Source of the DNA: Jannaschia rubra
GTDB lineage: Bacteria; Pseudomonadota; Alphaproteobacteria; Rhodobacterales; Rhodobacteraceae
Reading direction: 5' to 3'
Length of the DNA: 64,000 nucleotides
Assembly: GCF_001403735.1 (NCBI RefSeq)
Contig: NZ_CXPG01000012.1
Coordinates: 186,001 to 250,000, forward strand
Within the stretch, counting starts at the first letter, position 1. Every line of letters starts with the position of its first letter. Of this stretch, positions 42,525-52,120 are shown one piece after another. The translations under genes and the position numbers were made by a program. The notes below the pieces were generated by a model, which did not search any database, had not been told where the DNA came from, and saw only the letters and a program-made list of their open reading frames with translations.

Positions 42525-43832
42525 ATGACCGGAACGCGTACACTAGGCTTCGAGACGCTGCAGATCCACGCGGGCGCCCGCCCGGATCCGGCGACGGGGG
42601 CGCGGCAGACGCCGATCTACCAGACCACGGCCTATGTCTTCCGCGACGCGGAACATGCGGCCGCCCTGTTCAACCTGCAGGAGGTCGGCTTCATCTACTC
42701 CCGCCTGACGAACCCCACCGTCGCCGTGCTTCAGGAACGCATCGCCACGCTGGAAGGCGGGGCCGGCGCGGTCTGCTGTTCCTCGGGGCACGCCGCACAG
42801 ATCATGGCGCTGTTCCCGCTGATGCGGCCGGGATGCAACATCGTGGCCTCGACGCGCCTTTACGGCGGAACGGTCACGCAGTTCAGCCAGACCATCAAGC
42901 GCTTCGGCTGGTCCGCGCGCTTCGTCGACTTCGATGACCTCGACGCGGTCCGCGACGCCATCGACGACGACACCCGCGCGATCTTCGGCGAAGGCATCGC
43001 CAACCCCGGCGGCTGGGTGATGGACGTGCGCGCCGTGGCCGACGTGGCCGACGCCGCGGGCCTGCCACTCATCATAGACAACACGACCGCCACCCCCTAC
43101 CTGATGCGCCCGATCGAGATGGGGGCCACGCTGGTCGTCCATTCGCTGACGAAATACCTGACCGGCAACGGCACCGTCACAGGCGGCTGCGTGGTCGACT
43201 CGGGCACCTTTGACTGGTCGGCCTCGGGCAAGTTCCCCTCCCTCTCGGAGCCGGAGCCGGCCTATCACGGCCTCAAGTTCCACGAGACCTTCGGCGCCTT
43301 GGCCTTCACCTTCCACGGCATCGCCGTGGGCCTGCGCGACCTCGGGATGACGCTGAACCCCCAGGCCGCGCATTACACCCTGATGGGGGTGGAAACCCTG
43401 TCGCTGCGGATGGACCGCCACGTCGCCAATGCCGAGAAGATCGCCGCCTGGCTCGAAAAACACCCCGCCGTCGCGCATGTGACCTATGCCGGCCTGCCTT
43501 CGTCGCCCTGGCACGACCGGGCGAAGGAGGTCTGCCCCAAGGGCGCGGGCGGCCTGTTCACCTTCGCGCTGAAGGACGGCTACGACGCCTGCGTCCGCTT
43601 CATCGACAGCGTCGAGATCTTCAGCCACGTCGCCAACCTGGGCGACACGCGCAGCCTCGTGATCCATCCCGCGTCCACCACCCACCGTCAGCTTTCGCCC
43701 GAGCAGCAGATCGCCGCGAACGCGGGCCCGGACATCGTGCGCGTCTCGGTCGGGATCGAGGATGCGGACGACCTGATCGCCGACCTGGATCAGGCGCTGA
43801 CGCGCGCGGCGGGCAAGGCGGCGGCGGAATAG
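42525..43832 (+). CDS. metY: O-acetylhomoserine aminocarboxypropyltransferase
   Basis: 435 residues, a Cys/Met-metabolism PLP enzyme. FETLQIHAGARPDPATGARQ at the start, YSRLTNP near 58-64, and PLP-lysine Lys210 in HSLTKYLTGNG. Length and the VHSLTKYLTGNGTV block point to MetY (O-acetyl-L-homoserine sulfhydrylase), which makes homocysteine from O-acetylhomoserine and sulfide. GGGGAGGGACC precedes ATG 42525. It is divergent from the SMR transporter; no other methionine genes are adjacent. Confidence 0.94.
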   Translation: MTGTRTLGFETLQIHAGARPDPATGARQTPIYQTTAYVFRDAEHAAALFNLQEVGFIYSRLTNPTVAVLQERIATLEGGAGAVCCSSGHAAQIMALFPLMRPGCNIVASTRLYGGTVTQFSQTIKRFGWSARFVDFDDLDAVRDAIDDDTRAIFGEGIANPGGWVMDVRAVADVADAAGLPLIIDNTTATPYLMRPIEMGATLVVHSLTKYLTGNGTVTGGCVVDSGTFDWSASGKFPSLSEPEPAYHGLKFHETFGALAFTFHGIAVGLRDLGMTLNPQAAHYTLMGVETLSLRMDRHVANAEKIAAWLEKHPAVAHVTYAGLPSSPWHDRAKEVCPKGAGGLFTFALKDGYDACVRFIDSVEIFSHVANLGDTRSLVIHPASTTHRQLSPEQQIAANAGPDIVRVSVGIEDADDLIADLDQALTRAAGKAAAE

Positions 43833-43969
43833 GCGGGTGCCTGCCCGGCCGCGCAACCCCGCCTTCGCGGGTGGGGTCCGCCACCTTTCCATGGGCGGCA
43901 AGCTGCCATAGACTCCGCTTCGACCCTACGTCCCGCTTCGGGGCGGCACACCCATGCTAGGCGGGCCGC

Positions 43970-46615
43970 ATGACACCTCAGATCGCCCTTGATCTCTCCC
44001 TCGACGGCATCATCGTGCTGTCGCGCGCCCCCGACGGACCGGACCACGGCAAATGGTGGCGCGAAGGCATGGTGCGGCTCGACGCGCCCGACCTGCCCGA
44101 CGCGCTGGCGCGGTTGCGCGACCGTTGCGTCGCCCGCGTGGGCGAGGATTTTGCGTCGATCCTGGTCCTGCCGGACAGCCAGCTCATGTTCACTTCGCTG
44201 GAGCGCGACGACCGCGACCCCAAGGTGACGATCCGGTCGCTCCTGCGCGGACGGACCCCTTACGACGTCGAGGATCTGAGCTTCGACTACGTCGAACGCG
44301 GCGACCGGTTGCAGGTGGCCGTGGTGGCGACCGAGACGCTGGCCGAGGCCGAGGCCTTCGCCGCCGATCACGGCTTCCGTCCCGTGGCCATTATCGGCAA
44401 CCCCACGGACGCGATCTATCCGGGGATTCCCGATTTCGGCACGACCTCGCTGGCCCGCGACCTGCTGGGCGGGGCCCGCCTTGCGCTCGACCTGGGCGAC
44501 GGCATCGCCGCCGTGCCCGCCCCCGACGTACCCGGTGCCGACGTGCCCGGTGCCGAAGCCAAGGTCCCGGTAGAAAAGCCCGAGGCCGAGCTCCAGGCCC
44601 CGCCCCCCGCGGACCCCGAACCGCAGGCGCCGGAACCCGAGCCCGAGCAGACCCCTGCCCCGACGGAACCGGACCCCCAACCACAGCCGGAGGGCGAGAA
44701 ACCCGCCCTTCGCATCGTTCGCGACCCCGCGACGACCGCCGCCGACGTGACCCCCCCGGCCCGGTCGGTGGAGGAGCCGATGTTCGCCCGCCCCGCGCGG
44801 CCCGCGCCGCCCCCCGGCCCGCCCACGCCCGCCTTCAGCAGTCGGCGCAAAGGGTCGAACGGCGACCGGGCGGCGGACGATCCGAAGGTCACGCGGATCG
44901 CCCCGCGCCTGTCTGCCCCGGTCGTTCCTGTCGATGATCCCGAACCGCTGGACGACACCCCCCTGCCCGATCTCGACGCCCCCGTCGCGCCGCCGCGCCC
45001 GAAGCTCGCGCCGGTCGATGCGCTGGACGACATGGCGGCGGTAATGGGCGGGTCGCTGATGGGCGATGGCAAGCCGTCCGAGAAGCACAGGGGCGGCGGC
45101 ACCCTCGCCGCACGCGCGTCGGGTTTCGGCCGACGGCTGGGCAGGCGCGAAGGAACGGCCCGGACCCCTCCGGCGGAGGACGACGCGATCGCCCTGGCTC
45201 TGCCGGGCCTCGCACGCGAACAGGCGTCGCAGGCCGGTCGGGGCGCTTCGCGGCGCTGGCTCTACGTCGTGGCGGCGCTTTTGCTGGTGCTGGGTGCCCT
45301 GGCGTTCTGGCTGCTGGGCGACAGGCCCGACGACGCCGCTCCCGCAGGCGTCGTCCCCGCCGAAACGGCGGCGCCCGAAGATACCGATACGACCCTTCTG
45401 CTGCCGGACAGCAGTCAGGCGGGTGCTCGGCGCGACACCGCCGATGCGGGGCAGGCGGATCCGCCCCTGCCTGTCGTGCCGCTGCCCGTCGTGCCGCTGT
45501 CCGATCCGCAGGCCGACGCTTTGCGGACCATCGCCGCCGCGCGCGACCGCGCGACGGGCGACGCGCCCGTCATCGGCACCGGCCCCGCGCCACAGGACAT
45601 CGGCGACGTCTACGTCGCCTCCATCGACCCCGTGGTCTTCGACGGCGACGCCGTAGCGCTGCCCCGGATGCAGCCGCCCACCGACGCCTTCGCGCCCCAG
45701 ACCGTCCCCGCCCCGGCGGGCACCGCGTTCGACACGAACGACGACGGCCTGGTCGTGGCGACGGAGGCCGGAACGCTCGCGCCCGGCGGATACCGCGTGG
45801 TGGCCGGACGGCCCGACATCCAGCCCCGTGTCCGGCCGGAGGAAGCGGGCACCGCCGAGACGGCCAGCCGCACCGCCGAGGACGAGGCGCGGCGCATCAT
45901 CCTGTCGCGTGTGCGTCCCGCGCCCAGACCCGACGATGCCTCCGAACAGATCGAGCGCGCGGCCTTCAGCGGCCTGAGTCGCGCCGAGATCACCCGCACC
46001 CGTCCCGAGCAACGCCCCGACCGGGTTGTCGCCGCCGCAGCTGCCGCGCAAGCCGCATCGGACGCCGCTGCCCAGGCCGCATCGGAGGTCGCGGAGGAGG
46101 AAGCGCTCGCCGCCATCGAGGCCGCGACCGCCGCCGCCGCCGCGTCGCTCGCCAACGCTCCGCAGGTGCAGGTCGCGCCGGCCGGGCCGTCGTCCGGCCT
46201 TGCCCTCGCGCGGTCGGTCCGCCCGGGTGCCCGGCCCCGGGCGGTGGAGCAGGCCGCCGCCCGCTACGTCACCGCCCGGCGAGAGCAGGCCGCTGCCGCG
46301 GGCGCCAGCACGGCGAGCCAGCAACCCGCGGCGACCAGCGCCGACCAGGGCCGCCAGACCGTCCGGTCCGCCGGCGGCAGCGTCGCGCGCGCGGCCACCC
46401 AGTCGAACGCCTTGCGCATGCGCGAGATGAACCTGATCGGGGTCTACGGCCAGCCGCAGGCCCGGCGGGCGCTGGTGCGGATGCCGAACGGCCGCTACGT
46501 CAAGGTCAAGGTGGGCGACCAGCTCGACCGCGGGCGGGTGACGGGGATCGGGGAAAGCGAACTCAGCTATCAGCGGGGAGGGCGCAGCACGGTGCTGCGG
46601 ATGCCCCAAGGCTGA
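43970..46615 (+). CDS. PilM-like/PilP-like fusion membrane protein
   Basis: 881 residues. Residues 1-150 (DLSLDGIIVLSR, ILVLPDSQLMFTSLE, LLRGRTPYDVEDLSFDY, VVATETLAEAEAFA) resemble the actin-like fold of PilM/GspL. A Pro/Ala-rich linker follows; one membrane helix is at about 430-450; a second long disordered linker full of Ala, Pro and Arg repeats (IRP-like ARPAPRP blocks) follows; the last 70 residues (NLIGVYGQPQARRALVRMPNGRYVKVKVGDQL) resemble the PilP/GspC periplasmic beta domain. This would span from cytoplasm to periplasm in one chain. No pilus or secretion genes are adjacent. The domain calls are by pattern only. Confidence 0.7.
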   Translation: MTPQIALDLSLDGIIVLSRAPDGPDHGKWWREGMVRLDAPDLPDALARLRDRCVARVGEDFASILVLPDSQLMFTSLERDDRDPKVTIRSLLRGRTPYDVEDLSFDYVERGDRLQVAVVATETLAEAEAFAADHGFRPVAIIGNPTDAIYPGIPDFGTTSLARDLLGGARLALDLGDGIAAVPAPDVPGADVPGAEAKVPVEKPEAELQAPPPADPEPQAPEPEPEQTPAPTEPDPQPQPEGEKPALRIVRDPATTAADVTPPARSVEEPMFARPARPAPPPGPPTPAFSSRRKGSNGDRAADDPKVTRIAPRLSAPVVPVDDPEPLDDTPLPDLDAPVAPPRPKLAPVDALDDMAAVMGGSLMGDGKPSEKHRGGGTLAARASGFGRRLGRREGTARTPPAEDDAIALALPGLAREQASQAGRGASRRWLYVVAALLLVLGALAFWLLGDRPDDAAPAGVVPAETAAPEDTDTTLLLPDSSQAGARRDTADAGQADPPLPVVPLPVVPLSDPQADALRTIAAARDRATGDAPVIGTGPAPQDIGDVYVASIDPVVFDGDAVALPRMQPPTDAFAPQTVPAPAGTAFDTNDDGLVVATEAGTLAPGGYRVVAGRPDIQPRVRPEEAGTAETASRTAEDEARRIILSRVRPAPRPDDASEQIERAAFSGLSRAEITRTRPEQRPDRVVAAAAAAQAASDAAAQAASEVAEEEALAAIEAATAAAAASLANAPQVQVAPAGPSSGLALARSVRPGARPRAVEQAAARYVTARREQAAAAGASTASQQPAATSADQGRQTVRSAGGSVARAATQSNALRMREMNLIGVYGQPQARRALVRMPNGRYVKVKVGDQLDRGRVTGIGESELSYQRGGRSTVLRMPQG

Positions 46616-46618
46616 ATG

Positions 46619-46951
46619 TCAGAGGCCGAGCGTCGCCCGCGTCGCGGGTGTCCAGCCGAGGTGCAGGGTGCCGTCCGGCATCTCGACCACCGGCCGCTTC
46701 ACCAAGGTCGGATGCGCGGCCATCAGGGTGACGGGGTCGGCGCGCCTTTCGTCCGCATCCAGACCGCGCCAGGTCGTCGAGCGGGTGTTGAGCAATGCGG
46801 GCCCGAGCGTGGCGCGCCAACGCGCGATCCCGGCGCGGTCGGGCGGGTCGTCGCGCAGGTCGCGCAGGCGGACGTCGTGGCCCGCCCCCTCGAGCGCGCG
46901 CAGGGCGCGGCGGCAGGTGTCGCAGGCGCGCAGGCCGTGCAGGGTGATCAT
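46619..46951 (-). CDS. ArsC/Spx-family thioredoxin-fold protein (YffB-like)
   Basis: 110 residues. MITLHGLRACDTCRRA places Cys10 and Cys13 in the position of the ArsC/Spx active-site cysteine; VKRPVVEMPDGTLHLGW near 85-100 is the conserved C-terminal strand pair with the Arg/Pro of the family. YffB-type members are thiol oxidoreductases, not proven arsenate reductases. No ars genes are near. Start ATG 46951; its stop is three bases from the convergent 881-residue gene. Confidence 0.9.
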   Translation of the reverse strand: MITLHGLRACDTCRRALRALEGAGHDVRLRDLRDDPPDRAGIARWRATLGPALLNTRSTTWRGLDADERRADPVTLMAAHPTLVKRPVVEMPDGTLHLGWTPATRATLGL

Positions 46952-47124
46952 CCATCGTCCTTTCGCCGGATTTTCACGTTGTGCCCGCGCCTCTTGACGT
47001 TTTCAACGCGGACGTTAGCTCGATTGTCGTGTTGGGCGGTCGGATGCGGACGGCAGACCCCGGGCCGCCCATGCGCCACGCCGCCGCGATGGTGCGGGCG
47101 GGACGAGAGTTGGGAGGCACGGGA

Positions 47125-47334
47125 ATGGCGACCGGCACCGTGAAATGGTTCAACACGACGAAAGGGTTCGGCTTCATCGCGCCCGACGATGGTGGAAAGG
47201 ACGTGTTCGTCCACATCTCCGCCGTCGAGCAGGCCGGGTTGACCGGGTTGCGCGACAACCAGAAGGTCCAGTTCGAGATGCGCGAAGGGCGGGACGGACG
47301 GGCATCGGCATCGGACCTGGTCGTCCTGGACTGA
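47125..47334 (+). CDS. Cold-shock-domain protein (CspA family)
   Basis: 69 residues, a complete cold-shock OB fold: RNP1 KGFGFI at 13-18 and RNP2 VFVHIS at 27-32. It binds single-stranded RNA or DNA and melts mRNA structure. ATG 47125 has GGGAGGCACGG upstream. The roughly 130-base gap before it could hold a long regulated leader, as is common for csp mRNAs, with a TTGACG element at 46994. A strong terminator follows at 47363. Confidence 0.96.
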   Translation: MATGTVKWFNTTKGFGFIAPDDGGKDVFVHISAVEQAGLTGLRDNQKVQFEMREGRDGRASASDLVVLD

Positions 47335-47362
47335 CGACCGCCGAGCGGAATGAGACAGACGG

Positions 47363-47389
47363 GACGCCTGCGAAAGCGGGCGTCTTTTT
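47363..47389 (+). terminator. Intrinsic terminator of the cold-shock gene
   Basis: GACGCCTGC (47363-47371), GAAA tetraloop, GCGGGCGTC (47376-47384), then TTTTT. Nine pairs including one T-G; 28 bases after the csp stop. Confidence 0.92.
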
Positions 47390-47685
47390 CGTTGCGGGCA
47401 ACGAAACGCGGGGCCGGTCGGACCATGCCGCCGGATGGCCCGGATGCTCGGGGTCGGGCGTCCTGTGCCCGATGGGAGGAAAACCGGCGCCGCGCCCGGA
47501 TGGGCGGGCGGGTCCTGTCCGGGGTGCGCGCACTGCGATACGCGGCCCCGTCGTCCTGCCCCCGTGGTTGACCACGGGTTGCCGGGGATGTCCCGGCGAT
47601 GCCGGCGGGCAAGTCGTGACCCGTCGTCGTCCAATCGCTAGCCCGGCCGTTCTGGGGCCGAGCAGTTAACGAAGGGTGAACCCCG
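47390..47685. other. Gap without recognisable gene
   Basis: The roughly 300 bases between the csp terminator and the stop of the convergent universal stress gene hold only short frames on both strands, with no ribosome site and no family similarity that I can see. No hairpin with a T tract was found for the stress gene. Confidence 0.4.
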
Positions 47686-48099
47686 TCAGCGGACGACGAA
47701 GACCGACATGGGCGCGTGCTGCGCGACATGGGCGGCGTTGCCCTTGAACCAGTTGTCGGCCATGCCCGGGACGTGGGTCGCCATGACCACCAGATCGACG
47801 TCGCGGTCCCTGGCCGCCTGCACGAGCTTGTCGCGCAGGTCGATGGAGGGATCGTGCGAGACGATGGTCTCGGAGTCGACCGGCAGGCCGTGGAGCGCAT
47901 GCTGGCCGTCGGCGAAGGCGCGCAGGCGGGTGGCGAATTCCTCCGGGTTGCGGCCCGCGGGGCCGGGCACCGTCGGGGCCACGCCCACATAGATCAGCGT
48001 GGCGCCGTTCGGCTTGCCCAGCGTCACGGCCGTGTCCAGCGCACGGGTCAGCTTGTCGGCATGGGCGAGGTCCACCGGAACCAGGATGCGATCGTACAT
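47686..48099 (-). CDS. Universal stress protein (UspA family)
   Basis: 137 residues. MYDRILVPVDLA with the ATP-loop Asp, then VDLVVMATHVPGMADNWFKGNAAHVAQHAPMSVFVVR fragments showing the usual G-2x-G-9x-G(S/T) region in diverged form. Universal stress proteins bind ATP or act as chaperone-like stress factors. AGGAG lies six bases before the ATG at 48099, which is preferred to the overlapping ATG at 48105. Stands alone between the csp gap and the acyl-CoA synthetase gene. Confidence 0.92.
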   Translation of the reverse strand: MYDRILVPVDLAHADKLTRALDTAVTLGKPNGATLIYVGVAPTVPGPAGRNPEEFATRLRAFADGQHALHGLPVDSETIVSHDPSIDLRDKLVQAARDRDVDLVVMATHVPGMADNWFKGNAAHVAQHAPMSVFVVR

Positions 48100-48166
48100 G
48101 GCCATCTCCTTGCTTTCGCGGCGATGGTAACGTGGCCGGCCCGGGGGGTGCAACCGGAGGGCCGCG

Positions 48167-50053
48167 TCAGCCCCATTCCCAGGGCCGGGTGTAATGCCCC
48201 ATGACGGCGGCGACATCGGCATCGGTGGCCTCGCCCGTCCGCTCCAGCTGCGCGACGAGACCGCGCTTCTTGTCCTCGATCACGCGGGCCACGCGGGCAT
48301 TCACCCCGGCCTCAGTCAGGGCCGCGTCATAGACGCGGGCGATGGCCAGGCGGCGCAGGTCGGGCTTGAAGACCTTGCCCACGGCGGTCTTGGGCAGTTC
48401 GTCCATGATCTCGATGTACTTGGGCCGGGCGGCGCGTTCGTGGACGTGGTCGCGGCAGTAGTCGATCAATTCCTCCGGGGTGGCCGTCGCCCCGGCGACC
48501 AGTTCGACGTAGGCGCAGGGCAATTCCCCCGCGAAGGCATCGGGCTGGCCGATGGCGCCCACGACGGCGACGGCGGGGTGGCCGGCCAGCGCCTCCTCGA
48601 TCTCGGCGGGGTCGATGTTGTGGCCGCCGCGGATGATGAGGTCTTTGGCCCGCCCGGTAATCCAGAGATAGCCGTCGGCGTCGATCCGGCCCAGGTCGCC
48701 CGTCCGCAGGTAGCGGTCGTGGTGGAACAGGTCGTGGTTCTTGTCGACCTCGGTGTAGGTCGAGCCGGCATAGACGCCGGGGCTGGCCACGCAGATCTCT
48801 CCCACCTCGTCCACGGCACATTCGACGGGACCATCGCCCTTGGACCGCAGGATCTTCACCTCGGTGTGCATGAAGGGGATGCCGACCGAGCCGATCTTCT
48901 TCTCGCCGTCGGGCGGGTTGCAGGAGACGAGGCAGGTCGCCTCGGTCAGGCCGTAGCCTTCGACGACGGTGACGCCGGTGGTCTTCTCGAACCGCTTGAA
49001 CAATTCGATCGGCAGGGGGGAGGAGCCGCAGAAGGCGGTCTTGACGGATTCGATATCGGCATCGACGGGACGCTGCATCATGGCGGACATGGCGGTGGGC
49101 ACGGTGATGAGGAAGGTGATCTTCCACCGCTCGATCAGCTTCCAGATGTTGTCGAAGACGCCTTCCCCCCGATAGCCCTGCGGCGTCGGGAAGACGACAT
49201 GCGCGCCCGAGGCCACGGCGGCCATCAGGATGACATGGCAGGCGAAGACGTGGAACAGCGGCAGCGGGCAGAGGATGTTGTCGCGTTCGGTGAACAGAAG
49301 GCGATGGCCGATCCAGCCGTTGTAGATCATCCCCGAATAGAGGTGCTGCGCCACCTTGGGCATGCCCGTCGTGCCGCCCGTGTGGAAATAGGCGCCGATC
49401 CGGTCGCCCGCGCTGTCGTCGAAGGTCAGGCGGTCGGCGGGCTGCCGGGCGAGTTCGGCGGTGAAATCCAGCACGCGGGCCTTGTGCTCCACCCGCACCT
49501 TCGGACGCATCAGCGGCACGACCAGACGCTTGATGCCGGTCAGGTAGCGGTGGAGATCGACCTCCAGCACTGTCTCGACGCCGGGGGCGAGGCGGACGGC
49601 CTCGGCCACCTTCTGCGCCACGTCGGTCTTGGGGAAGGCGCGCAGGGTGACGACGACGCGGGCCCGCGTCTCGCGCAGGATGGCGGCGATCTGCTCGGGG
49701 TCGAGCAGCGGATTGATGGGGTTGGCGATGCCCGCGACCATGCCGCCCAGAAGGACGGTCGCGCATTCGGTGCAGTTGGGCAGGACATAGGCCACGGTGT
49801 CCGTCTCGGAGACGCCCAGGCTTCGGAACAGGTTGGCGGCCTGCGTGACCTGGCCGTGGAACTGCGTCCAGGTCAGGGTCTCGGCCGGGTCGCCGGGACC
49901 GGAAAAGAGCTGGTAGCTGATCGCCGGGCGGTCGCCGTGGGCGTCCTTCGTCTTGCTCAGCAGGCCGTAGATCGTGGCCGCGGGCTGCGCCTTTTCCCAA
50001 GGCTCGGCGGCCGCGATGTCCAGGATGTCCTGCTTGGTGGCGAACGATGCCAT
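48167..50053 (-). CDS. Acyl-CoA synthetase (AMP-forming)
   Basis: 628 residues. P-loop-like YFHTGGTTGMPK, motif GYGLTEATCLVS, and GRAKDLIIRGGHNIDP (with the adenylation-domain hinge) are intact; the C-terminal catalytic lysine lies in LPKTAVGKVFKP. The enzyme activates a carboxylic acid to its CoA thioester via an acyl-adenylate. The C-terminal 60-residue extension and sequence style match the fatty-acyl or aryl-CoA synthetases common in roseobacters; substrate not assignable. GGAGGGGACC precedes ATG 50053. Confidence 0.93.
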   Translation of the reverse strand: MASFATKQDILDIAAAEPWEKAQPAATIYGLLSKTKDAHGDRPAISYQLFSGPGDPAETLTWTQFHGQVTQAANLFRSLGVSETDTVAYVLPNCTECATVLLGGMVAGIANPINPLLDPEQIAAILRETRARVVVTLRAFPKTDVAQKVAEAVRLAPGVETVLEVDLHRYLTGIKRLVVPLMRPKVRVEHKARVLDFTAELARQPADRLTFDDSAGDRIGAYFHTGGTTGMPKVAQHLYSGMIYNGWIGHRLLFTERDNILCPLPLFHVFACHVILMAAVASGAHVVFPTPQGYRGEGVFDNIWKLIERWKITFLITVPTAMSAMMQRPVDADIESVKTAFCGSSPLPIELFKRFEKTTGVTVVEGYGLTEATCLVSCNPPDGEKKIGSVGIPFMHTEVKILRSKGDGPVECAVDEVGEICVASPGVYAGSTYTEVDKNHDLFHHDRYLRTGDLGRIDADGYLWITGRAKDLIIRGGHNIDPAEIEEALAGHPAVAVVGAIGQPDAFAGELPCAYVELVAGATATPEELIDYCRDHVHERAARPKYIEIMDELPKTAVGKVFKPDLRRLAIARVYDAALTEAGVNARVARVIEDKKRGLVAQLERTGEATDADVAAVMGHYTRPWEWG

Positions 50054-50156
50054 GGTCCCCTCCCTCAAGGCCGGGGCTCCTCTCCCCGGTTCATTGGCGG
50101 CAGGATGCGCGACGGGGGGCTGCGACGCAAGGCGGACGCTGCGGGAGGGTGAACGC

Positions 50157-51938
50157 CTATTCCGCCGCCATGCCGTCGGTGAATTGCAGGCGGGCGAGGC
50201 GCGCGTAGAGGCCGCCTTGCGCCACCAGCTCGTCGTGGGTGCCCTGGGCCGCGATGGCGCCGTCCTGCATGACGACGATCCGGTCGGCCTGTTTCACCGT
50301 GGCCAGCCGGTGTGCCACGATGATCGTGGTGCGGCCCTTGGCCAGTCGCGACACGGCGTCCTGCACGGCGCGCTCGGATTCCGCGTCGAGGGCCGAGGTC
50401 GCCTCGTCCAGGAGCAGGACCGGGGCGTCGCGCAGGATGGCGCGGGCGATGGCGATGCGCTGCTTCTGCCCGCCCGAGAGCATGACGCCGCGTTCGCCCA
50501 CGTAGGTGTCGTAGCCCTGCGGCAGCGCGGTCAGGAAATCGTGGGCGGCGGCGGCGCGGGCGGCGATCTCGACGGCCTCGTCGGTGGCGTCGGGATTGCC
50601 GAAGCGGATGTTGTCGCGGGCAGAGGCGGCGAAGATCACCGGGTCCTGCGGCACAAGCGCAATGCGGTGGCGCAGGTCGGTGCGGGCCAGGTCGCGCAGG
50701 TCGGTGCCGCCCAGCGAGACGGTGCCTTCGTCGGGGTCGTAGAAGCGTTCGAGAAGCTGGATCACGGTGGATTTGCCCGCCCCGGAGGGTCCGACGAGGG
50801 CCACCGTCTCGCCCGGTGCGACGGTCAGGGTGATGCCGTTCAGGGCCTTGACCTCGGGGCGGGTCGGATAGCGGAAGCTCACGTTGTCGAAGGCCACCGT
50901 CTCGCCCTTGGGCAGGGGCGCGGGGGTGGCGGGGTCGCGGACGTCGTCCTCCACCTCCAGAAGTTCGATGAGGCGTTCGGTGGCGCCGGCGGCGCGCTGA
51001 AGCTCGCCCCAGATCTCGGACAGGGCGGCGACGGAGCCTGCGACCATGATGGCATAGATGAGGAACTGGATCAGCTCGCCGATGGACATGACATCGGCCC
51101 GCACGTCCCGCGCCCCGATCCAGAGGACGCCGACCACGCCGCTGAACACCAGAAGGATCACGATGACGGTCATCACCGCGCGCACCCGGATGCGCTGTCG
51201 GGCCGAGTCGAAGGATTTCTCGGTCACGTCGTCGAAGCGGCGCGCGGCCTCGCCCTCGTAGGTGTAGGCCTGCACCGTCTGCGCCGAGAGGAGCCATTCG
51301 GAGGCCCGGCCGGAGGATTCGGCGATCCAGTCCTGGTTCTCGCGGCTGAGCTTGCGCAGGCGGCGGCCCAGAACGATGATCGGGACGATCACGGCGGGCA
51401 CCAGAAGCAGCACCAGCCCCGACAGTTTCGGCGTGGTCCAGAGCATCAGCGCAAGGCCGCCCGCGAAGATCAGCACGTTGCGCAGCGCGACCGAGACCGA
51501 GGAGCCGATGACCGACAGCAGAAGCGTCGTGTCGGTGGTGATGCGCGACAGCACCTCGCCCGTCAGGATGCCGTCGTAGAAGTTGGGCGACATGGCGATC
51601 ATGCGCGCGAAGACCGACTTGCGGATGTCGGCCACCACCCGTTCGCCCAGTCGCGTCACGAGGTAGTAGCGCAGCCCCGTGCCCACGGCGAGAAGCGCGG
51701 CGATGGCCAGCGCGCCGGCGAAATACTGGTCGAGAAGCTGCGTCTCGCCGGTCTGGAATCCATCGACCACGCGGCGCACGGCAAGCGGCAGGACAAGCGA
51801 CACGCAAGCCGTCAGGATCAGCGCGCCGATGGCCGCGGCCACCATGCCCAGGTGTGGGCGGAAGAACGGAACCAGCGCGCGGAGGCTGCCGATCTGCTTC
51901 GACCGTTCGCGGTCGGCTGCGTTCGCGATGTCGGCCAT
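50157..51938 (-). CDS. ABC exporter, fused permease-ATPase (MsbA-like)
   Basis: 593 residues. Six-helix type I exporter domain (about 30-320) then nucleotide-binding domain with Walker A GPSGAGKST, Q-loop LVPQDPVIF, signature LSGGQKQRIAIARAIL, Walker B VLLLDEATSALD and switch His. Works as a homodimer in the inner membrane, expelling lipids, peptides or drugs; substrate unknown. ATG 51938 starts MADIANAADRERSKQIGSL; the longer frame upstream has no family match. It is separated from the acyl-CoA synthetase gene by 103 bases on the same strand. Confidence 0.93.
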   Translation of the reverse strand: MADIANAADRERSKQIGSLRALVPFFRPHLGMVAAAIGALILTACVSLVLPLAVRRVVDGFQTGETQLLDQYFAGALAIAALLAVGTGLRYYLVTRLGERVVADIRKSVFARMIAMSPNFYDGILTGEVLSRITTDTTLLLSVIGSSVSVALRNVLIFAGGLALMLWTTPKLSGLVLLLVPAVIVPIIVLGRRLRKLSRENQDWIAESSGRASEWLLSAQTVQAYTYEGEAARRFDDVTEKSFDSARQRIRVRAVMTVIVILLVFSGVVGVLWIGARDVRADVMSIGELIQFLIYAIMVAGSVAALSEIWGELQRAAGATERLIELLEVEDDVRDPATPAPLPKGETVAFDNVSFRYPTRPEVKALNGITLTVAPGETVALVGPSGAGKSTVIQLLERFYDPDEGTVSLGGTDLRDLARTDLRHRIALVPQDPVIFAASARDNIRFGNPDATDEAVEIAARAAAAHDFLTALPQGYDTYVGERGVMLSGGQKQRIAIARAILRDAPVLLLDEATSALDAESERAVQDAVSRLAKGRTTIIVAHRLATVKQADRIVVMQDGAIAAQGTHDELVAQGGLYARLARLQFTDGMAAE

Positions 51939-52120
51939 GCGACCCCTCTTTCCGGCTCGGGCGGACAGGCGACGCCGGGCCCCTTTCGGGGGAACACCGG
52001 CCGGATGCCATCGCCGTGCCAGCACCATGGACCCGCCCCGACGAAGACGGGCGGCTCCGTCGGGGTGGGTCTATGCAAAGGGCCGCGCGACTACAAGGTT
52101 CGCGGCGCGGGCGCGTGGCG

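Noticed and set aside
43790-46609. Minus-strand open frame of 939 codons
   Set aside because: Antisense to the 881-residue membrane protein and part of metY; composition is Gly/Arg-rich shadow sequence without a ribosome site.
46994-47021. Promoter for the cold-shock gene (TTGACG with a weak -10)
   Set aside because: The -35 is good, but no convincing -10 sits at 16-18 bases, so it is mentioned only in the gene entry.
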